A stretch of DNA of 64,000 bases from Candidatus Nitrosotenuis uzonensis (lineage in GTDB: Archaea > Thermoproteota > Nitrososphaeria > Nitrososphaerales > Nitrosopumilaceae). The stretch lies in NCBI RefSeq assembly GCF_000723185.1, contig NZ_CBTY010000001.1, forward strand, positions 1 to 64,000, in the 5' to 3' direction. A program made the translations under genes and the position numbers. Below are positions 18,107 to 26,664 of the stretch, piece after piece; position 1 is the first letter of the stretch, and each line of letters starts with the position of its first letter. The notes below the pieces were generated by a model. It had not been told where the DNA came from, did not search any database, and saw only the letters and a list, made by a program, of their open reading frames with translations.

Positions 18107-18750
18107 CCCTCTAGCATATTCATTACTTCTCTTTGTGCACTTGGCAAGTCATCTTCTTTTAATAACTGTTTTATCTTGTTGTTATTTAAAACAGAGTAGA
18201 GGAATTTTTTTCGCTGGATAACAGTTGGGATCTTTTGTTTTGCAGCATCACGCGCTATTTTCTGCAATTTTATTTGATAGATATCTTCCTTATTTATGGC
18301 ATCTTTGAATATTTTCTCCACCTTTAGCTTTAGCTTACGCGCCATTGCAGGGCTCCTACCACCTGTAGATATGGCTATCTGAACTGTATCTTCTATGTTT
18401 ATCACTGAGGGATGAGCAAAATCGGAGACTTCAGGATCATCGGCCGCATAAGCGTAGCACCTCATCGACTTTGCTTGCTGCACTATCTTTCGATTAAGCT
18501 CTCGGTCATCAGTTGCAGCCATGATAAGAATTGGATCGTACTCTGTGAGGAATTTGGCATTCTCAAGTTTCATTTTCTTGAATTCAATCTTGCCTTCCTT
18601 GGCAAGCTTTAGAATTTGAGAGCTTGCACTATCTGATATTACGAGAATTTGGCAATCCTGAGTGAGAAGTGAGTTGACCTTTTTTAGCCCTTCGCCGCCC
18701 GCACCGACTACTATGACCAATCTGCCTTTTAGGTTTAGGTCTACAATCAC
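18097..18750 (-). CDS. Precorrin-2 dehydrogenase (sirohydrochlorin-forming, possibly ferrochelatase)
   Basis: Met8p/CysG N-terminal-type protein, 217 residues. N-terminal Rossmann loop VVGAGGEGLKKVNSLL, DDRELNRKIVQQAK, and the ISTGGRSPAMARKLKLKVEKI motif of the dimerisation region. It oxidises precorrin-2 (product of CobA at 2844) to sirohydrochlorin with NAD+; whether it also inserts iron cannot be read from sequence alone. First gene of the hemA-hemB transcript, with a GTG start 26 nt after a TATA box, so leaderless. Confidence 0.93.
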   Translation of the reverse strand: MIVDLNLKGRLVIVVGAGGEGLKKVNSLLTQDCQILVISDSASSQILKLAKEGKIEFKKMKLENAKFLTEYDPILIMAATDDRELNRKIVQQAKSMRCYAYAADDPEVSDFAHPSVINIEDTVQIAISTGGRSPAMARKLKLKVEKIFKDAINKEDIYQIKLQKIARDAAKQKIPTVIQRKKFLYSVLNNNKIKQLLKEDDLPSAQREVMNMLEGWK

Positions 18751-18771
18751 GATCAGGGCACGTCCGAAATT

Positions 18772-18781
18772 GTATTTATAC
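18772..18781 (-). promoter_or_regulatory. TATA box of precorrin-2 dehydrogenase-hemA-hemB operon
   Basis: GTATAAATAC on the minus strand, centred 26 nt before the GTG at 18750. Confidence 0.6.
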
Positions 18782-18818
18782 GATTGCCAGAGTTGCGACC
18801 GTGCATATCTCTCGTTAC

Positions 18819-18827
18819 ATTTTTAAT
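18819..18827 (+). promoter_or_regulatory. TATA box of ahbAB
   Basis: ATTTTTAAT centred about 26 nt before the ATG at 18850. It decides in favour of that ATG over the upstream in-frame TTG at 18784. Confidence 0.5.
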
Positions 18828-18849
18828 CAAAACTGAGATTTTAAAATTA

Positions 18850-19872
18850 ATGGCCCAGCTGGACACGCTTGATAAGGAGATACTAAATGAAATACAGTGG
18901 TCATTTCCGTTGGTCGCAGAACCGTATAGGGAACTAGCTATACGATTCAACATCCCGGTAGATGAGATGAAAAGACGCATTCTTGCCATGAAAGAGAGTG
19001 GAATACTAAGACAGCTATCGGCAATCTTTGACACACGAAGACTTGGCTACAAAAGTTCACTGGTGGCCATGGCAATAGACTCTGACAAGCTCGATTACGT
19101 TGCAAATCAAATCAATAGACATCCTGGCGTGAGCCACAATTATGAGAGAAACCACGAATACAATCTTTGGTTTACACTTGCGACTCCTCCTGGAAGTGAT
19201 CTTAAGACAGAAGTTGACAAATTCTCAAAGCTCTCGGGAATCCGTAAGGTCAGATTACTTCCAACAATAAAGCTGTTCAAAATCGGAGTAAAACTTGACA
19301 TGGTTGATGACAAGAAAAAACAAGTGGCGCCCACCGAGGAAAAGAAAAAGATTCATGAAACAAAGTTCGTCCCAACTGAGGAAGACAAGGAATTCATAAG
19401 GCAACTACAAAAAGACCTTCCAGTAATAGACCGACCTTTCCTCCCTGCTGCACAAAACCTTGGTATGACAGAGGTTCAGGTATTTGAGAAATTAAGACAC
19501 TATGAAGAAATTGGAGTAATGCGAAGATATGCTGCAATACTTAGGCACAGGGATGCAGGATTTGTAGCAAATGGCATGATTGTCTGGCGCGTACCTGAGG
19601 ATAGAATCGAACAGGTTGGCGCAACACTTGGTTCATTTCCACAAATAAGCCACTGCTATCAAAGACCTGTCTATGCGGATTGGCCTTACAACGTGTTCTC
19701 CATGGTTCACTGCAAGTCGGTGAGCGAAGCAGAAGATATGGCAAAAGAAATACAAAAACACATCAATGTGGACGACTATAGAATACTATTCAGCTCACGA
19801 GAATTCAAGAAAACACGCGTGGAATATTTTGTTGAACACGAGTTCACTCTTGAAGAAACTATCCCTGCCTAG
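18850..19872 (+). CDS. ahbAB: Sirohaem decarboxylase, AhbA-AhbB fusion
   Basis: Removes the C12 and C18 acetate carboxyls of sirohaem to give 12,18-didecarboxysirohaem in the alternative haem pathway of archaea and sulfate reducers. 340 residues with two Lrp/AsnC-like halves: residues ~1-145 (LDKEILNEIQWSFPLVAEPY; FDTRRLGYKSSLVAMA; HPGVSHNYERNHEYNLWFT) and ~175-330 (FIRQLQKDLPVIDRPF; RHRDAGFVANGMIVW; HCYQRPVYADWPYNVFSMV). The paired His/Tyr segments match the AhbA/B substrate site. Separate genes in many archaea; here one chain. Divergent from the precorrin-2 dehydrogenase gene; leaderless start. Confidence 0.93.
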   Translation: MAQLDTLDKEILNEIQWSFPLVAEPYRELAIRFNIPVDEMKRRILAMKESGILRQLSAIFDTRRLGYKSSLVAMAIDSDKLDYVANQINRHPGVSHNYERNHEYNLWFTLATPPGSDLKTEVDKFSKLSGIRKVRLLPTIKLFKIGVKLDMVDDKKKQVAPTEEKKKIHETKFVPTEEDKEFIRQLQKDLPVIDRPFLPAAQNLGMTEVQVFEKLRHYEEIGVMRRYAAILRHRDAGFVANGMIVWRVPEDRIEQVGATLGSFPQISHCYQRPVYADWPYNVFSMVHCKSVSEAEDMAKEIQKHINVDDYRILFSSREFKKTRVEYFVEHEFTLEETIPA

Positions 19873-20645
19873 GATGCAACATTTGATGATCTTCCAAACA
19901 GCCTGATATGAGAGTAAGCTCCAAATGCGAAAAATACGTAAGACCAAACAAAGAACATATCTGCTACACTTCCTGGCCTGAATTCGTCATTGTACGATTC
20001 TATAAGGTATAACGTGTCGCCTGCGACAGAAAAAACAAACGCAATTAGCACTGAAATCCACAAAAAATTAACCTGTCCTCTGAAAAATAGGATTATGGCA
20101 ATTATGGTGGGAACAAGCACCATGCCGTCAAGAACGGGATAAATTAAATTCAATAAAACCTCGACATCTGCAGATATTTTGTTGTGAACAAAGTAGATAC
20201 TTGGAATTACAAAGCATGTGGCAATTGCGATTGAAACAATTATTGCATTTTTGGTGATCTTTGCCTTTCTGGGCTTGAGATAGAACAGTGCAAAGGTAAA
20301 ATAGAATAGGTAGCCTGCTATGTAGAGCCAGTCTGAAGGATAGGGGCCTGAGAATTGATAATATTCGTTATCATAAGAGTAGATCTGGTCTGCTGCAAAC
20401 CATGATATTGTCGCAACAAAAAATAGAATCCAAGATATGGCATGACTGCCGCTGATCTTGTATCGTGCAACAAGTATGGCCGAGACGACGAGTACAGCTA
20501 GAGGGGCAACAATGAACAAAAAGTCCGTATAATACCATTTGTCAGCAACCAGATATTCCTGATATCCTGTGACGTTTACAGCAGCAAAAAATGCTGCCAC
20601 GAATACTAGGCACGCAAGAAGTGCTTCTTTTTGAGAAATTATCAT
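19869..20645 (-). CDS. Polytopic membrane protein, about eight helices
   Basis: 258 residues with hydrophobic helices near residues 8-26, 40-60, 68-86, 104-121, 131-150, 163-185, 190-208 and 222-243. Short conserved-looking polar motifs: DQIYSYDNEYYQFSGPYPSDW between helices 3 and 4 and GDTLYLIESY in helix 7. The layout recalls 7-8 helix sensor domains of archaeal histidine kinases but there is no kinase part. No function recognised. Followed upstream by a small soluble gene 16 nt away. Confidence 0.75.
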   Translation of the reverse strand: MIISQKEALLACLVFVAAFFAAVNVTGYQEYLVADKWYYTDFLFIVAPLAVLVVSAILVARYKISGSHAISWILFFVATISWFAADQIYSYDNEYYQFSGPYPSDWLYIAGYLFYFTFALFYLKPRKAKITKNAIIVSIAIATCFVIPSIYFVHNKISADVEVLLNLIYPVLDGMVLVPTIIAIILFFRGQVNFLWISVLIAFVFSVAGDTLYLIESYNDEFRPGSVADMFFVWSYVFFAFGAYSHIRLFGRSSNVAS

Positions 20646-20661
20646 GTTCTTGTCTTGTAGG

Positions 20662-20946
20662 TCATCTTGACATGGCTACAAGAAAATCCGAATAATATTT
20701 CTGAGAGACAAATTCGCCAAATTCCTTCCGTATTTCTCTTAGAATGTCATCGTATGCATTGCCGTAAACATCTTCCAGTATTCGCTTTAGGTATTGGGGG
20801 TTTTCCGCGCAGTTTACAAGAAAGCAGTCGTATTCGTTCTTCAGACGTGCCACAACAAGCTCGTATTCTGGTTGGCCCATCTTCATTAGTACCTTTTCGA
20901 TGGAAAAAACCAGTAGAGCTCTCTTAGCATTGTTTTCCACATTCAT
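20662..20946 (-). CDS. Small helical protein, NitrOD5/DUF3227-like
   Basis: 94 residues, all alpha, with KRALLVFSIEKVLMKMGQPEYELVVARLKNEY and a following helical pair. The pattern fits the small archaeal domain named NitrOD5 (also found as an output domain in thaumarchaeal sensors); this match is from memory of the pattern and not certain. Preceded by GTGATG, a fair Shine-Dalgarno site, and a TATTTAATA box. Probably co-transcribed with the membrane protein downstream (16 nt gap), which could be its sensor partner. Confidence 0.7.
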   Translation of the reverse strand: MNVENNAKRALLVFSIEKVLMKMGQPEYELVVARLKNEYDCFLVNCAENPQYLKRILEDVYGNAYDDILREIRKEFGEFVSQKYYSDFLVAMSR

Positions 20947-21064
20947 AATATCATCACAGTCTATTTTAGATATTAAATATGGTGGATTTTAGGAATTGTT
21001 TTTAGAACCGTTCTTGAAAAAACGCGCCAAAATTGCATTCCAAAATGGCATACTTGCGTATTTA

Positions 21065-22060
21065 CTATGTAATGGCGGTGGCCTTGATCTCGTATGGCGG
21101 CCACGACATGTACAGTGAAGCGATCTCTACCATGTCAGTACTTGGTAGGTAGTGACCGTCCGACATTGCGGCAAACTGCTCGATCTCCTCCACACTTACA
21201 ACCGTAGGCAAAACAGACGATACGGGATTTTTTGACAGAATGAATTTGATTGCAAGCTCTGTTATACTCAGCCCGTTTCTCTGAGCTATTGGTCTTAACT
21301 GTTCTACTTTTTGTAGCGCGGATTTTATCCATTCTCCGCGCCTTACGGAGCGGTGATCCTTTTCGTCTATCTTGGTGTCTGCAGTAACCTTCCCTGTGAG
21401 AATTCCTGATGCGTCTGGAACACGGACAAGTATTCCGACATCTTTTGTAGCTGCAGCATCGATAAGCTCGTTGCCTGGCGTCTGCTCCAAAATGTTGTAT
21501 ACTGTTTGCACTGCGGACACATTAGGTCTTTTCATTGACTCTAATCCCTCCTGCGTCCAGCCTATTGCGGGGCCAAGCGCAACTTGGTATGTTCCTATGA
21601 CTCCCTCGTTAATCTTGTTATCAAGAGTATGAAATATGGTGTCGTCCTTGATATGATACATCTTGGGGTTATGCAGGCCGTAAACATCTATGTGATCAGT
21701 CTGCAGCCTAGCAAGGCTGTTTTTCAGCGCATGTTCTGTGAACAAGGGATCAAACCTCTGTGGAAGCTCGCTATGTCCTATTTGAGTCACCCCCTCGAAC
21801 TCATACCCATACTTTGTCGAAATCACAATTTCGTTGCGCATTCCTTTGAATACTTCTCCTATCAGCTTCTCACTCTTGCCTTTTCCATACATGTCACCAG
21901 TTTCAAAAAAATTAATGCCAAGATCGTATGCGCGTTTTAACATCCTTTTTGCCTCATCATCATCTATTTTCTTGCCCCACCAATCAAGTGCTATCGTCCA
22001 TGCGCCAAATCCTATCTCTGAAACCCTGATGCCGCTTTTACCAAGAGTTCTATACTTCAA
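21065..22060 (-). CDS. Aldo/keto reductase
   Basis: 331 residues, NADPH-dependent (beta/alpha)8 oxidoreductase of the YajO/general stress 69-like group. The catalytic tetrad is visible: Asp in FFETGDMYG, Tyr in the same motif, Lys in VISTKYGYEF and His in VYGLHNPK. The start overlaps the end of the DUF1802 gene by 4 nt, third gene of a chlorite-dismutase-like operon. Substrate unknown. Confidence 0.92.
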   Translation of the reverse strand: MKYRTLGKSGIRVSEIGFGAWTIALDWWGKKIDDDEAKRMLKRAYDLGINFFETGDMYGKGKSEKLIGEVFKGMRNEIVISTKYGYEFEGVTQIGHSELPQRFDPLFTEHALKNSLARLQTDHIDVYGLHNPKMYHIKDDTIFHTLDNKINEGVIGTYQVALGPAIGWTQEGLESMKRPNVSAVQTVYNILEQTPGNELIDAAATKDVGILVRVPDASGILTGKVTADTKIDEKDHRSVRRGEWIKSALQKVEQLRPIAQRNGLSITELAIKFILSKNPVSSVLPTVVSVEEIEQFAAMSDGHYLPSTDMVEIASLYMSWPPYEIKATAIT

Positions 22061-22602
22061 CTTACAATCTCCTTGAACTTTTCAAGTCTTGATGCAATTT
22101 CTGATTCGCCAAGCACTGGTCTTCCAGATTCCAAATTTGCATTTATGTCTATCCAAGATTTGCAGCCCTGATACTCTGGCTTTAATGTTATTGTGATGTC
22201 AGGTATTCTGTATGTCTTGAGAAATATTGCCTTCATTGCCTTTTGTGGCATCCATCCCATACGAGTCTTTACGTAAGAATCGCTCCATATGTGAAAATCC
22301 GCGAGTCTGCCTATGGTTTTCTCTGATTTGATGTCTGATTCGGCAAGAACTTCTGCGTACGAGGCAATAGTATTGGTGCCTTGCGGGGGAACGTGATTTT
22401 TTACGAACTCTAGATGCGCATGAAACTGAGGTTTGATGTTATCGAATGCCTGATGCTCATATGTGGGAAATAGCAGGAATTTTTTTGATTCTATTACAAA
22501 CCCTGATGCTGTCTCCAAAATGCCTCCCTTGCGAAGCAGAACTGTCTGCTCGCCTGACTCCAAGGCCCGCACTACCGTTGCCCATTCCTTTAACGCGTTC
22601 AT
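22057..22602 (-). CDS. DUF1802 family protein
   Basis: 181 residues. N-terminal LKEWATVVRALESGEQTVLLRKGG and FLLFPTYEHQ are typical of the DUF1802 family, whose function is unknown. No membrane segment. It begins right after the stop of the chlorite-dismutase-like gene and overlaps the aldo/keto reductase gene by 4 nt, a tight three-gene operon. Confidence 0.85.
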   Translation of the reverse strand: MNALKEWATVVRALESGEQTVLLRKGGILETASGFVIESKKFLLFPTYEHQAFDNIKPQFHAHLEFVKNHVPPQGTNTIASYAEVLAESDIKSEKTIGRLADFHIWSDSYVKTRMGWMPQKAMKAIFLKTYRIPDITITLKPEYQGCKSWIDINANLESGRPVLGESEIASRLEKFKEIVS

Positions 22603-23271
22603 TTATCCAAGACTTGCAACAAGCGGAATAATATCCTTCTTGACACACACTATCATGGGAGTATCACGTTCAACATACCGTGAGACCTGTGTTTCACGCA
22701 ACTCCATTATTAGGTCTTGAAATGCGTGTAGATCGTCTGTCTCAAAAGCGAGCATAAAGTCTTCATCATGTATCCCAAAAGAATAGGTGGTGTTCAGGAG
22801 AATCTGTGGGTATTTGTGGCCTACTTGGATGTGTTCATCCATCATCTTTTTCCTTTCATCAAGAGGAAGCAGGTACCATTCACGCGTCTTGACAAACGGA
22901 TATACTATGACATATTTTTTTGGCTCATCGCCTGCGACAAAGGATATGCTCCGCCCCATCTTCGCATAGATTGACGGCCTTGTAGATGAGATGTATACTC
23001 TGGACGCGATGATGTATTTTCCAAATACTGTAGAATATATCTTCGATATCACGCCTTGGATTTCCTCAATGGATTCGGAGGCAAACCAGAGAAGGAATTC
23101 TGTATCATCCCTCAAACCAAGTGTGGAATATGACCTGCATTTTACTTTGGAGTTTCTTATCACCTGCTCGACCTCTTTTGCGGATTCTTCTTTTGCAAGA
23201 TCTGCCATCCATCTCCATTTTGGGTCTATCTTAAAAAATGAGAAATTAAAAAAAGTCCTTGCCGCTTCCAT
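22603..23271 (-). CDS. Chlorite dismutase-like haem protein (HemQ family)
   Basis: 222 residues. C-terminal half carries the family core: TREWYLLPLDERKKMMDEH, then GHKYPQILLNTTYSFGIHDEDFMLAFETDD. H147 or H152 in the EHIQVGH segment is the expected region of the proximal haem ligand. Members are coproheme decarboxylases (HemQ) or chlorite dismutases. A canonical coproporphyrin pathway is not seen here, where an AhbAB sirohaem route exists, so a HemQ role is doubtful; haem handling or peroxide/NOx-linked chemistry are options. First gene of an operon with DUF1802 and an aldo/keto reductase. Confidence 0.88.
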   Translation of the reverse strand: MEAARTFFNFSFFKIDPKWRWMADLAKEESAKEVEQVIRNSKVKCRSYSTLGLRDDTEFLLWFASESIEEIQGVISKIYSTVFGKYIIASRVYISSTRPSIYAKMGRSISFVAGDEPKKYVIVYPFVKTREWYLLPLDERKKMMDEHIQVGHKYPQILLNTTYSFGIHDEDFMLAFETDDLHAFQDLIMELRETQVSRYVERDTPMIVCVKKDIIPLVASLG

Positions 23272-23417
23272 GTTGTTGCTCGACTCATTCCATATTTATT
23301 GATAGTCAAGATTTGCAATCTCGGCAGAGTTCTTATCTTGGCGCACAGGCATGGGCTCATTTGTGGCTATCTTGCTTGGTTTGAAATGTTAATTTTCTAC
23401 CTACTACTATTGAAGAT

Positions 23418-24161
23418 ATGAGCGGTGTTGCACATCCTGTGGATGTGATAAAGAAGCTGTTTGCAGACAGAAAATGGGATGAGGTAATAGAGTTTTGCAA
23501 GAAAATGTTAGACGATGACCCTGATGACATGATCGCACTTCAGAATCTGGCGTCAGCATACATTCGGATAGGACGATTTGCTGATGCAGTATCTGCATGT
23601 GATACTGTACTATCACTTAATCCGTATGACGAGTATGCCTTGAAGAACAAAGTGTACGCACTTGAGAGTCTCAAAAGATACGAGGAGGCAATGATACTGT
23701 ACGATAAACTCTTGGAAAAAAATCCATCTGATATATGGGCAATGGACGGCAGAGGACTTGCTCTTAACCAGATTGGACGGCATGAGGAGGCTCTATCATG
23801 GTATGACCGAGCCTTAAAGCACAATCCAAACGATGTTACTGCACTGGTAAACGCGGCCGCAACACTTGCATTTCTGAAAATGTATGGTGATGCCATATCG
23901 TACTATGATCGTGCACAAAAAATCGATCCGTCGCTTAAGGGCGTAGCAATCGCAAAATCCGAAGCATACTACGGTCTCGGTATGGAAGATGACGCACTTC
24001 TTGCAGCACAGGGAATGCTAAATGAGGACATAGGCAAGCTCAAAGAGGAGGCCAGAAAGAGAAGAATGCGACCATTTGATCTGCTTTGTCTAAACGAATT
24101 CAACGAACTTGAGGCAAAAGAAAAGCACCATCGGGAAAAAATGAGTTCAAAATCTGTTTGA
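23418..24161 (+). CDS. TPR-repeat protein
   Basis: 247 residues with about five tetratricopeptide repeats between residues ~10 and 185 (e.g. ALQNLASAYIRIGRFADAV, AMDGRGLALNQIGRHEEAL), each with the W/L-G-Y-A-P type helix pair, followed by a charged helical tail (RKRRMRPFDLLCLNEFNELEAKEKHHREK). No signal peptide; a cytoplasmic protein-protein interaction scaffold. Partner unknown. Monocistronic, convergent with sufC. Confidence 0.88.
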   Translation: MSGVAHPVDVIKKLFADRKWDEVIEFCKKMLDDDPDDMIALQNLASAYIRIGRFADAVSACDTVLSLNPYDEYALKNKVYALESLKRYEEAMILYDKLLEKNPSDIWAMDGRGLALNQIGRHEEALSWYDRALKHNPNDVTALVNAAATLAFLKMYGDAISYYDRAQKIDPSLKGVAIAKSEAYYGLGMEDDALLAAQGMLNEDIGKLKEEARKRRMRPFDLLCLNEFNELEAKEKHHREKMSSKSV

Positions 24162-24220
24162 TCTAGTCTGTTTTATTTCGCTTTAAGAAATCTGGTCAAG
24201 TTCTTGCACATGCGCTGCAT

Positions 24221-24985
24221 CTAGGCTTTGACAATCCAGTCGTAGCCTTTCTGTTCAAGCTCGTCTGCTAGCTGTGCGTTGCCAGATTTCAGAATCTTTC
24301 CCTGCGCAAAAACATGCACATAGTCAAGCTTTTTGAGGAATTTGAGTATTCTTGCATAATGTGTGATCACTATTACTGTCGCATCAGGGGTGGATACGTC
24401 GCTTATTGCTTTTGCAACTGCTTGGACTGCATCAATATCGAGGCCAGAATCTGGCTCGTCAAGAATGGACACTTTTGGTTTGAGCACTGCCATCTGCAGT
24501 ACCTCTGATCTTTTCTTCTCTCCTCCGGAGAATCCTTCGTTAAGATATCTGCCCAAAAAATCGTCTCGCAGTCCTACTGTCTGGAGATTTTTCTTCAGAT
24601 AATTTTGAAATTCTCTTACTGTGATAAACACTTCTCTGTTGCTACTTTGCAATGATTTGCTAAGTGCATTGTATGACGTTCTAAGGAAGTGCGAATAGCC
24701 AACACCTGACACTTCAGTTGGATACTGGAATCCTAAGAACAGTCCTTTTTTTGCGCGCTCATCGGTGGGCGCCTCTGTTATGTCTTCGCCATCAAGAAGA
24801 ATTTTTCCCTGAGTGACCTCGTACTTTGGATGACCTAGCAGCGTGTATGCCAGTGTGCTCTTGCCTGAACCGTTAGGCCCCATTATTGCATGCACCTCGC
24901 CTGAACCTGTTTTGAGGTTGACGCCTTTGAGAATCGGCTTTCCCTCCCTTTGGACGTGTAGGTCTACTATTTCCAGTACTGCCAT
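24221..24985 (-). CDS. sufC: Fe-S assembly ATPase SufC
   Basis: ABC-type ATPase of the SufBCD complex. Walker A GPNGSGKSTLAYTLLG, Q-loop GFQYPTEVSGVGY, signature FSGGEKKRSEVLQMA, Walker B SILDEPDSGLDIDAV, and the H-loop VIVITHYARIL are all present. The ATG at 24985 is preferred over GTG 24991, being 27 nt from a good TATA box. It stands alone, 15 kb from sufB/sufD, unusual compared with the sufCBD order of most genomes. Confidence 0.97.
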   Translation of the reverse strand: MAVLEIVDLHVQREGKPILKGVNLKTGSGEVHAIMGPNGSGKSTLAYTLLGHPKYEVTQGKILLDGEDITEAPTDERAKKGLFLGFQYPTEVSGVGYSHFLRTSYNALSKSLQSSNREVFITVREFQNYLKKNLQTVGLRDDFLGRYLNEGFSGGEKKRSEVLQMAVLKPKVSILDEPDSGLDIDAVQAVAKAISDVSTPDATVIVITHYARILKFLKKLDYVHVFAQGKILKSGNAQLADELEQKGYDWIVKA

Positions 24986-25008
24986 ATGCACAAAAGTAAT
25001 TTTTTTCT

Positions 25009-25016
25009 CTATATAA
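25009..25016 (-). promoter_or_regulatory. TATA box of sufC
   Basis: TTATATAG on the minus strand, centred 27-28 nt before the ATG at 24985; leaderless mRNA expected. Confidence 0.6.
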
Positions 25017-25066
25017 CCCCGACGGATTTTAGCTGTTCCTAACCAAAAAACAAAAAGAGGGGAGTG

Positions 25067-26026
25067 TTAGCTTTTGGCAAAAGTTGGTCTGAGTGTCAGT
25101 TTCAGCTTGTAGCACGATAGTATCTCCTTGCATCTGTTTCGTATTGTCACCTCGGTCACACCGGCCACACTTGAAACGTCTCTTTGTAGGACATTCTGGC
25201 CTAGCAAAATCGAGCCGATGTACAAGTACGCGGCCGCTATGCCATTTGGAGCCTTGCCGTCTGCAACGTTCATGTCCTTGGTCTTCTCTGCTATCTCCAA
25301 GGCCAATCTTTCTACTCGTACGTCAGTATTTGTCAGATTGGATATCTTGGAGATGTACTTGTCCATGGTTATCACCGGAGCCGTTACGGAGCCCAGCTCC
25401 ATGACCAGCGTGCGATAGTATTTTGCGGCAAGTTTTGTCTTCATCTTCAGGTCTTTTGCAAGACCGGTTCCAGCGCAAATTTCCTCAAGGGATCTTACGA
25501 CGTCGCATTGCTTGCACGCCATGTATATGACAGCAGCTGCTATGCATGCGACAGATTTTCCCTTCACTTCAACACGGTTGTCGAGATTTCGGTATATCAT
25601 CGAGGCCGTCTCCAAGACATTATCTGACAGAGACTGGTTTTGACATGCGGTTCCTATCACTGATAAGACGTTTGCCAGTCTTCTCTCTCGTGGTGACGAT
25701 ACTCTGACCCTTTGTTGCCATTTTCTCAGATTATGCATCTGGTTGGCAACCTGATAGTTGATCGTCTTGCCGCTAAAGTCTTTTGTGGAGATTGCTATCT
25801 CTGTGGTGATCCCCAAGTCATGTTGCGAGTATGTTGTCTGTCCGCTTGCGCGCGTTACTTTGAATCTTTCTTCAAGACTTGAGCTTTTTGACTCTGGACC
25901 ATAATCTGCCAGCTGTTCCATGACGACAACGCCGCACATGGAACAGATGCGTTCACCGCTTGACAAATCATCAACAAGTGACGATTTGCATTCTGGGCAG
26001 CATGTTTCTAGTTCTGTTACGTTCAT
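25067..26026 (-). CDS. tfb: Transcription initiation factor B (TFB), first copy
   Basis: 319 residues. N-terminal zinc ribbon (CCPECKSS...ICSMCG, ligands about C10, C13, C28, C31), B-finger/linker with SSSLEERFKV, and two cyclin-fold repeats (residues ~110-205 and ~210-305) ending in VAGVTEVTIRNRCKEI. It bridges TBP and RNA polymerase and reads the BRE element. Overlaps the upstream gar1 by an ATGA junction, the well-known archaeal gar1-tfb arrangement. Confidence 0.96.
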   Translation of the reverse strand: MNVTELETCCPECKSSLVDDLSSGERICSMCGVVVMEQLADYGPESKSSSLEERFKVTRASGQTTYSQHDLGITTEIAISTKDFSGKTINYQVANQMHNLRKWQQRVRVSSPRERRLANVLSVIGTACQNQSLSDNVLETASMIYRNLDNRVEVKGKSVACIAAAVIYMACKQCDVVRSLEEICAGTGLAKDLKMKTKLAAKYYRTLVMELGSVTAPVITMDKYISKISNLTNTDVRVERLALEIAEKTKDMNVADGKAPNGIAAAYLYIGSILLGQNVLQRDVSSVAGVTEVTIRNRCKEILSCYKLKLTLRPTFAKS

Positions 26027-26265
26027 CTTCTTTGCTTCCTATTTTTTTGTTTAATCACAGGTTCATCAAGGAAGTATACCTTGGTTCCAACGTATTTTTT
26101 GATGTTGTTCGTAAGAGAGATTGCCGACGCATACGGGTTTGAAACTGGCCCGATAAGCTCTGCAACCTTTGCAATTCTCCTTCCGGATTCATCGCATACA
26201 AAGTTGCCCTCCTCTAGTTGTCGTTTGAGTCGTATGATGACTCTGCCACTACTGGCCAAGTGCAT
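26023..26265 (-). CDS. gar1: H/ACA ribonucleoprotein subunit Gar1
   Basis: 80 residues from ATG 26265. Beta-barrel protein of H/ACA RNPs that guide pseudouridylation of rRNA; core motif KVAELIGPVSNPYASAI is typical, with a basic tail (IKQKNRKQRR). The ATG is preceded by a strong Shine-Dalgarno (GGAGGT), which decides against the upstream TTG at 26286. Ends in the start of tfb. Confidence 0.93.
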   Translation of the reverse strand: MHLASSGRVIIRLKRQLEEGNFVCDESGRRIAKVAELIGPVSNPYASAISLTNNIKKYVGTKVYFLDEPVIKQKNRKQRR

Positions 26266-26275
26266 AATTTCCCCT

Positions 26276-26281
26276 ACCTCC
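26276..26281 (-). promoter_or_regulatory. Shine-Dalgarno site of gar1
   Basis: GGAGGT on the minus strand, 10 nt before the ATG at 26265; notable because most transcripts in this window look leaderless. Confidence 0.6.
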
Positions 26282-26360
26282 TGCAATTATTACTCAAAAC
26301 AGTAGTCAGCTAATCATAGACTTCTGTCAACTTTACTTTAGCTCCAAGCTGAAACGAATT

Positions 26361-26660
26361 TTATTTTGACTGTTTTGCTCTTTTTGCAACAAGACGCTCA
26401 GAAATCTTGTACATAGCTTGCATCTTCGGCGTTGATTTTGGCAGCGTGATGTAGCCTGACCTGACATAAGCCCTCCTTGGGAATCTTACCTTCTCATCTG
26501 ACTCTGTTACCTCGAATCCGGCCTCCTTTGTTGCATCAATTAGCTCTTTGAGTGATGGGTCAAAAACACATTTTTCCTTTGGAAGCCTGCGACCCATTTT
26601 TTTGGTGAGCGTCTTGTTAAAATAATCCAGCCAGATTACGAAGTGTTCGTAATCCTTCAT
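26361..26660 (-). CDS. srp19: Signal recognition particle 19 kDa protein
   Basis: 99 residues. Binds the tips of SRP RNA helices 6 and 8 and helps SRP54 assemble. The family motifs FVIWLDYFNKTLTKKMGRRL and the basic RVPRRAY-like segment FPRRAYVRSGYITLPKS are present. Only 4 nt downstream of rps8e, so translated from the same mRNA. Its partner SRP54 is at 48311. Confidence 0.95.
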   Translation of the reverse strand: MKDYEHFVIWLDYFNKTLTKKMGRRLPKEKCVFDPSLKELIDATKEAGFEVTESDEKVRFPRRAYVRSGYITLPKSTPKMQAMYKISERLVAKRAKQSK

Positions 26661-26664
26661 CTGA

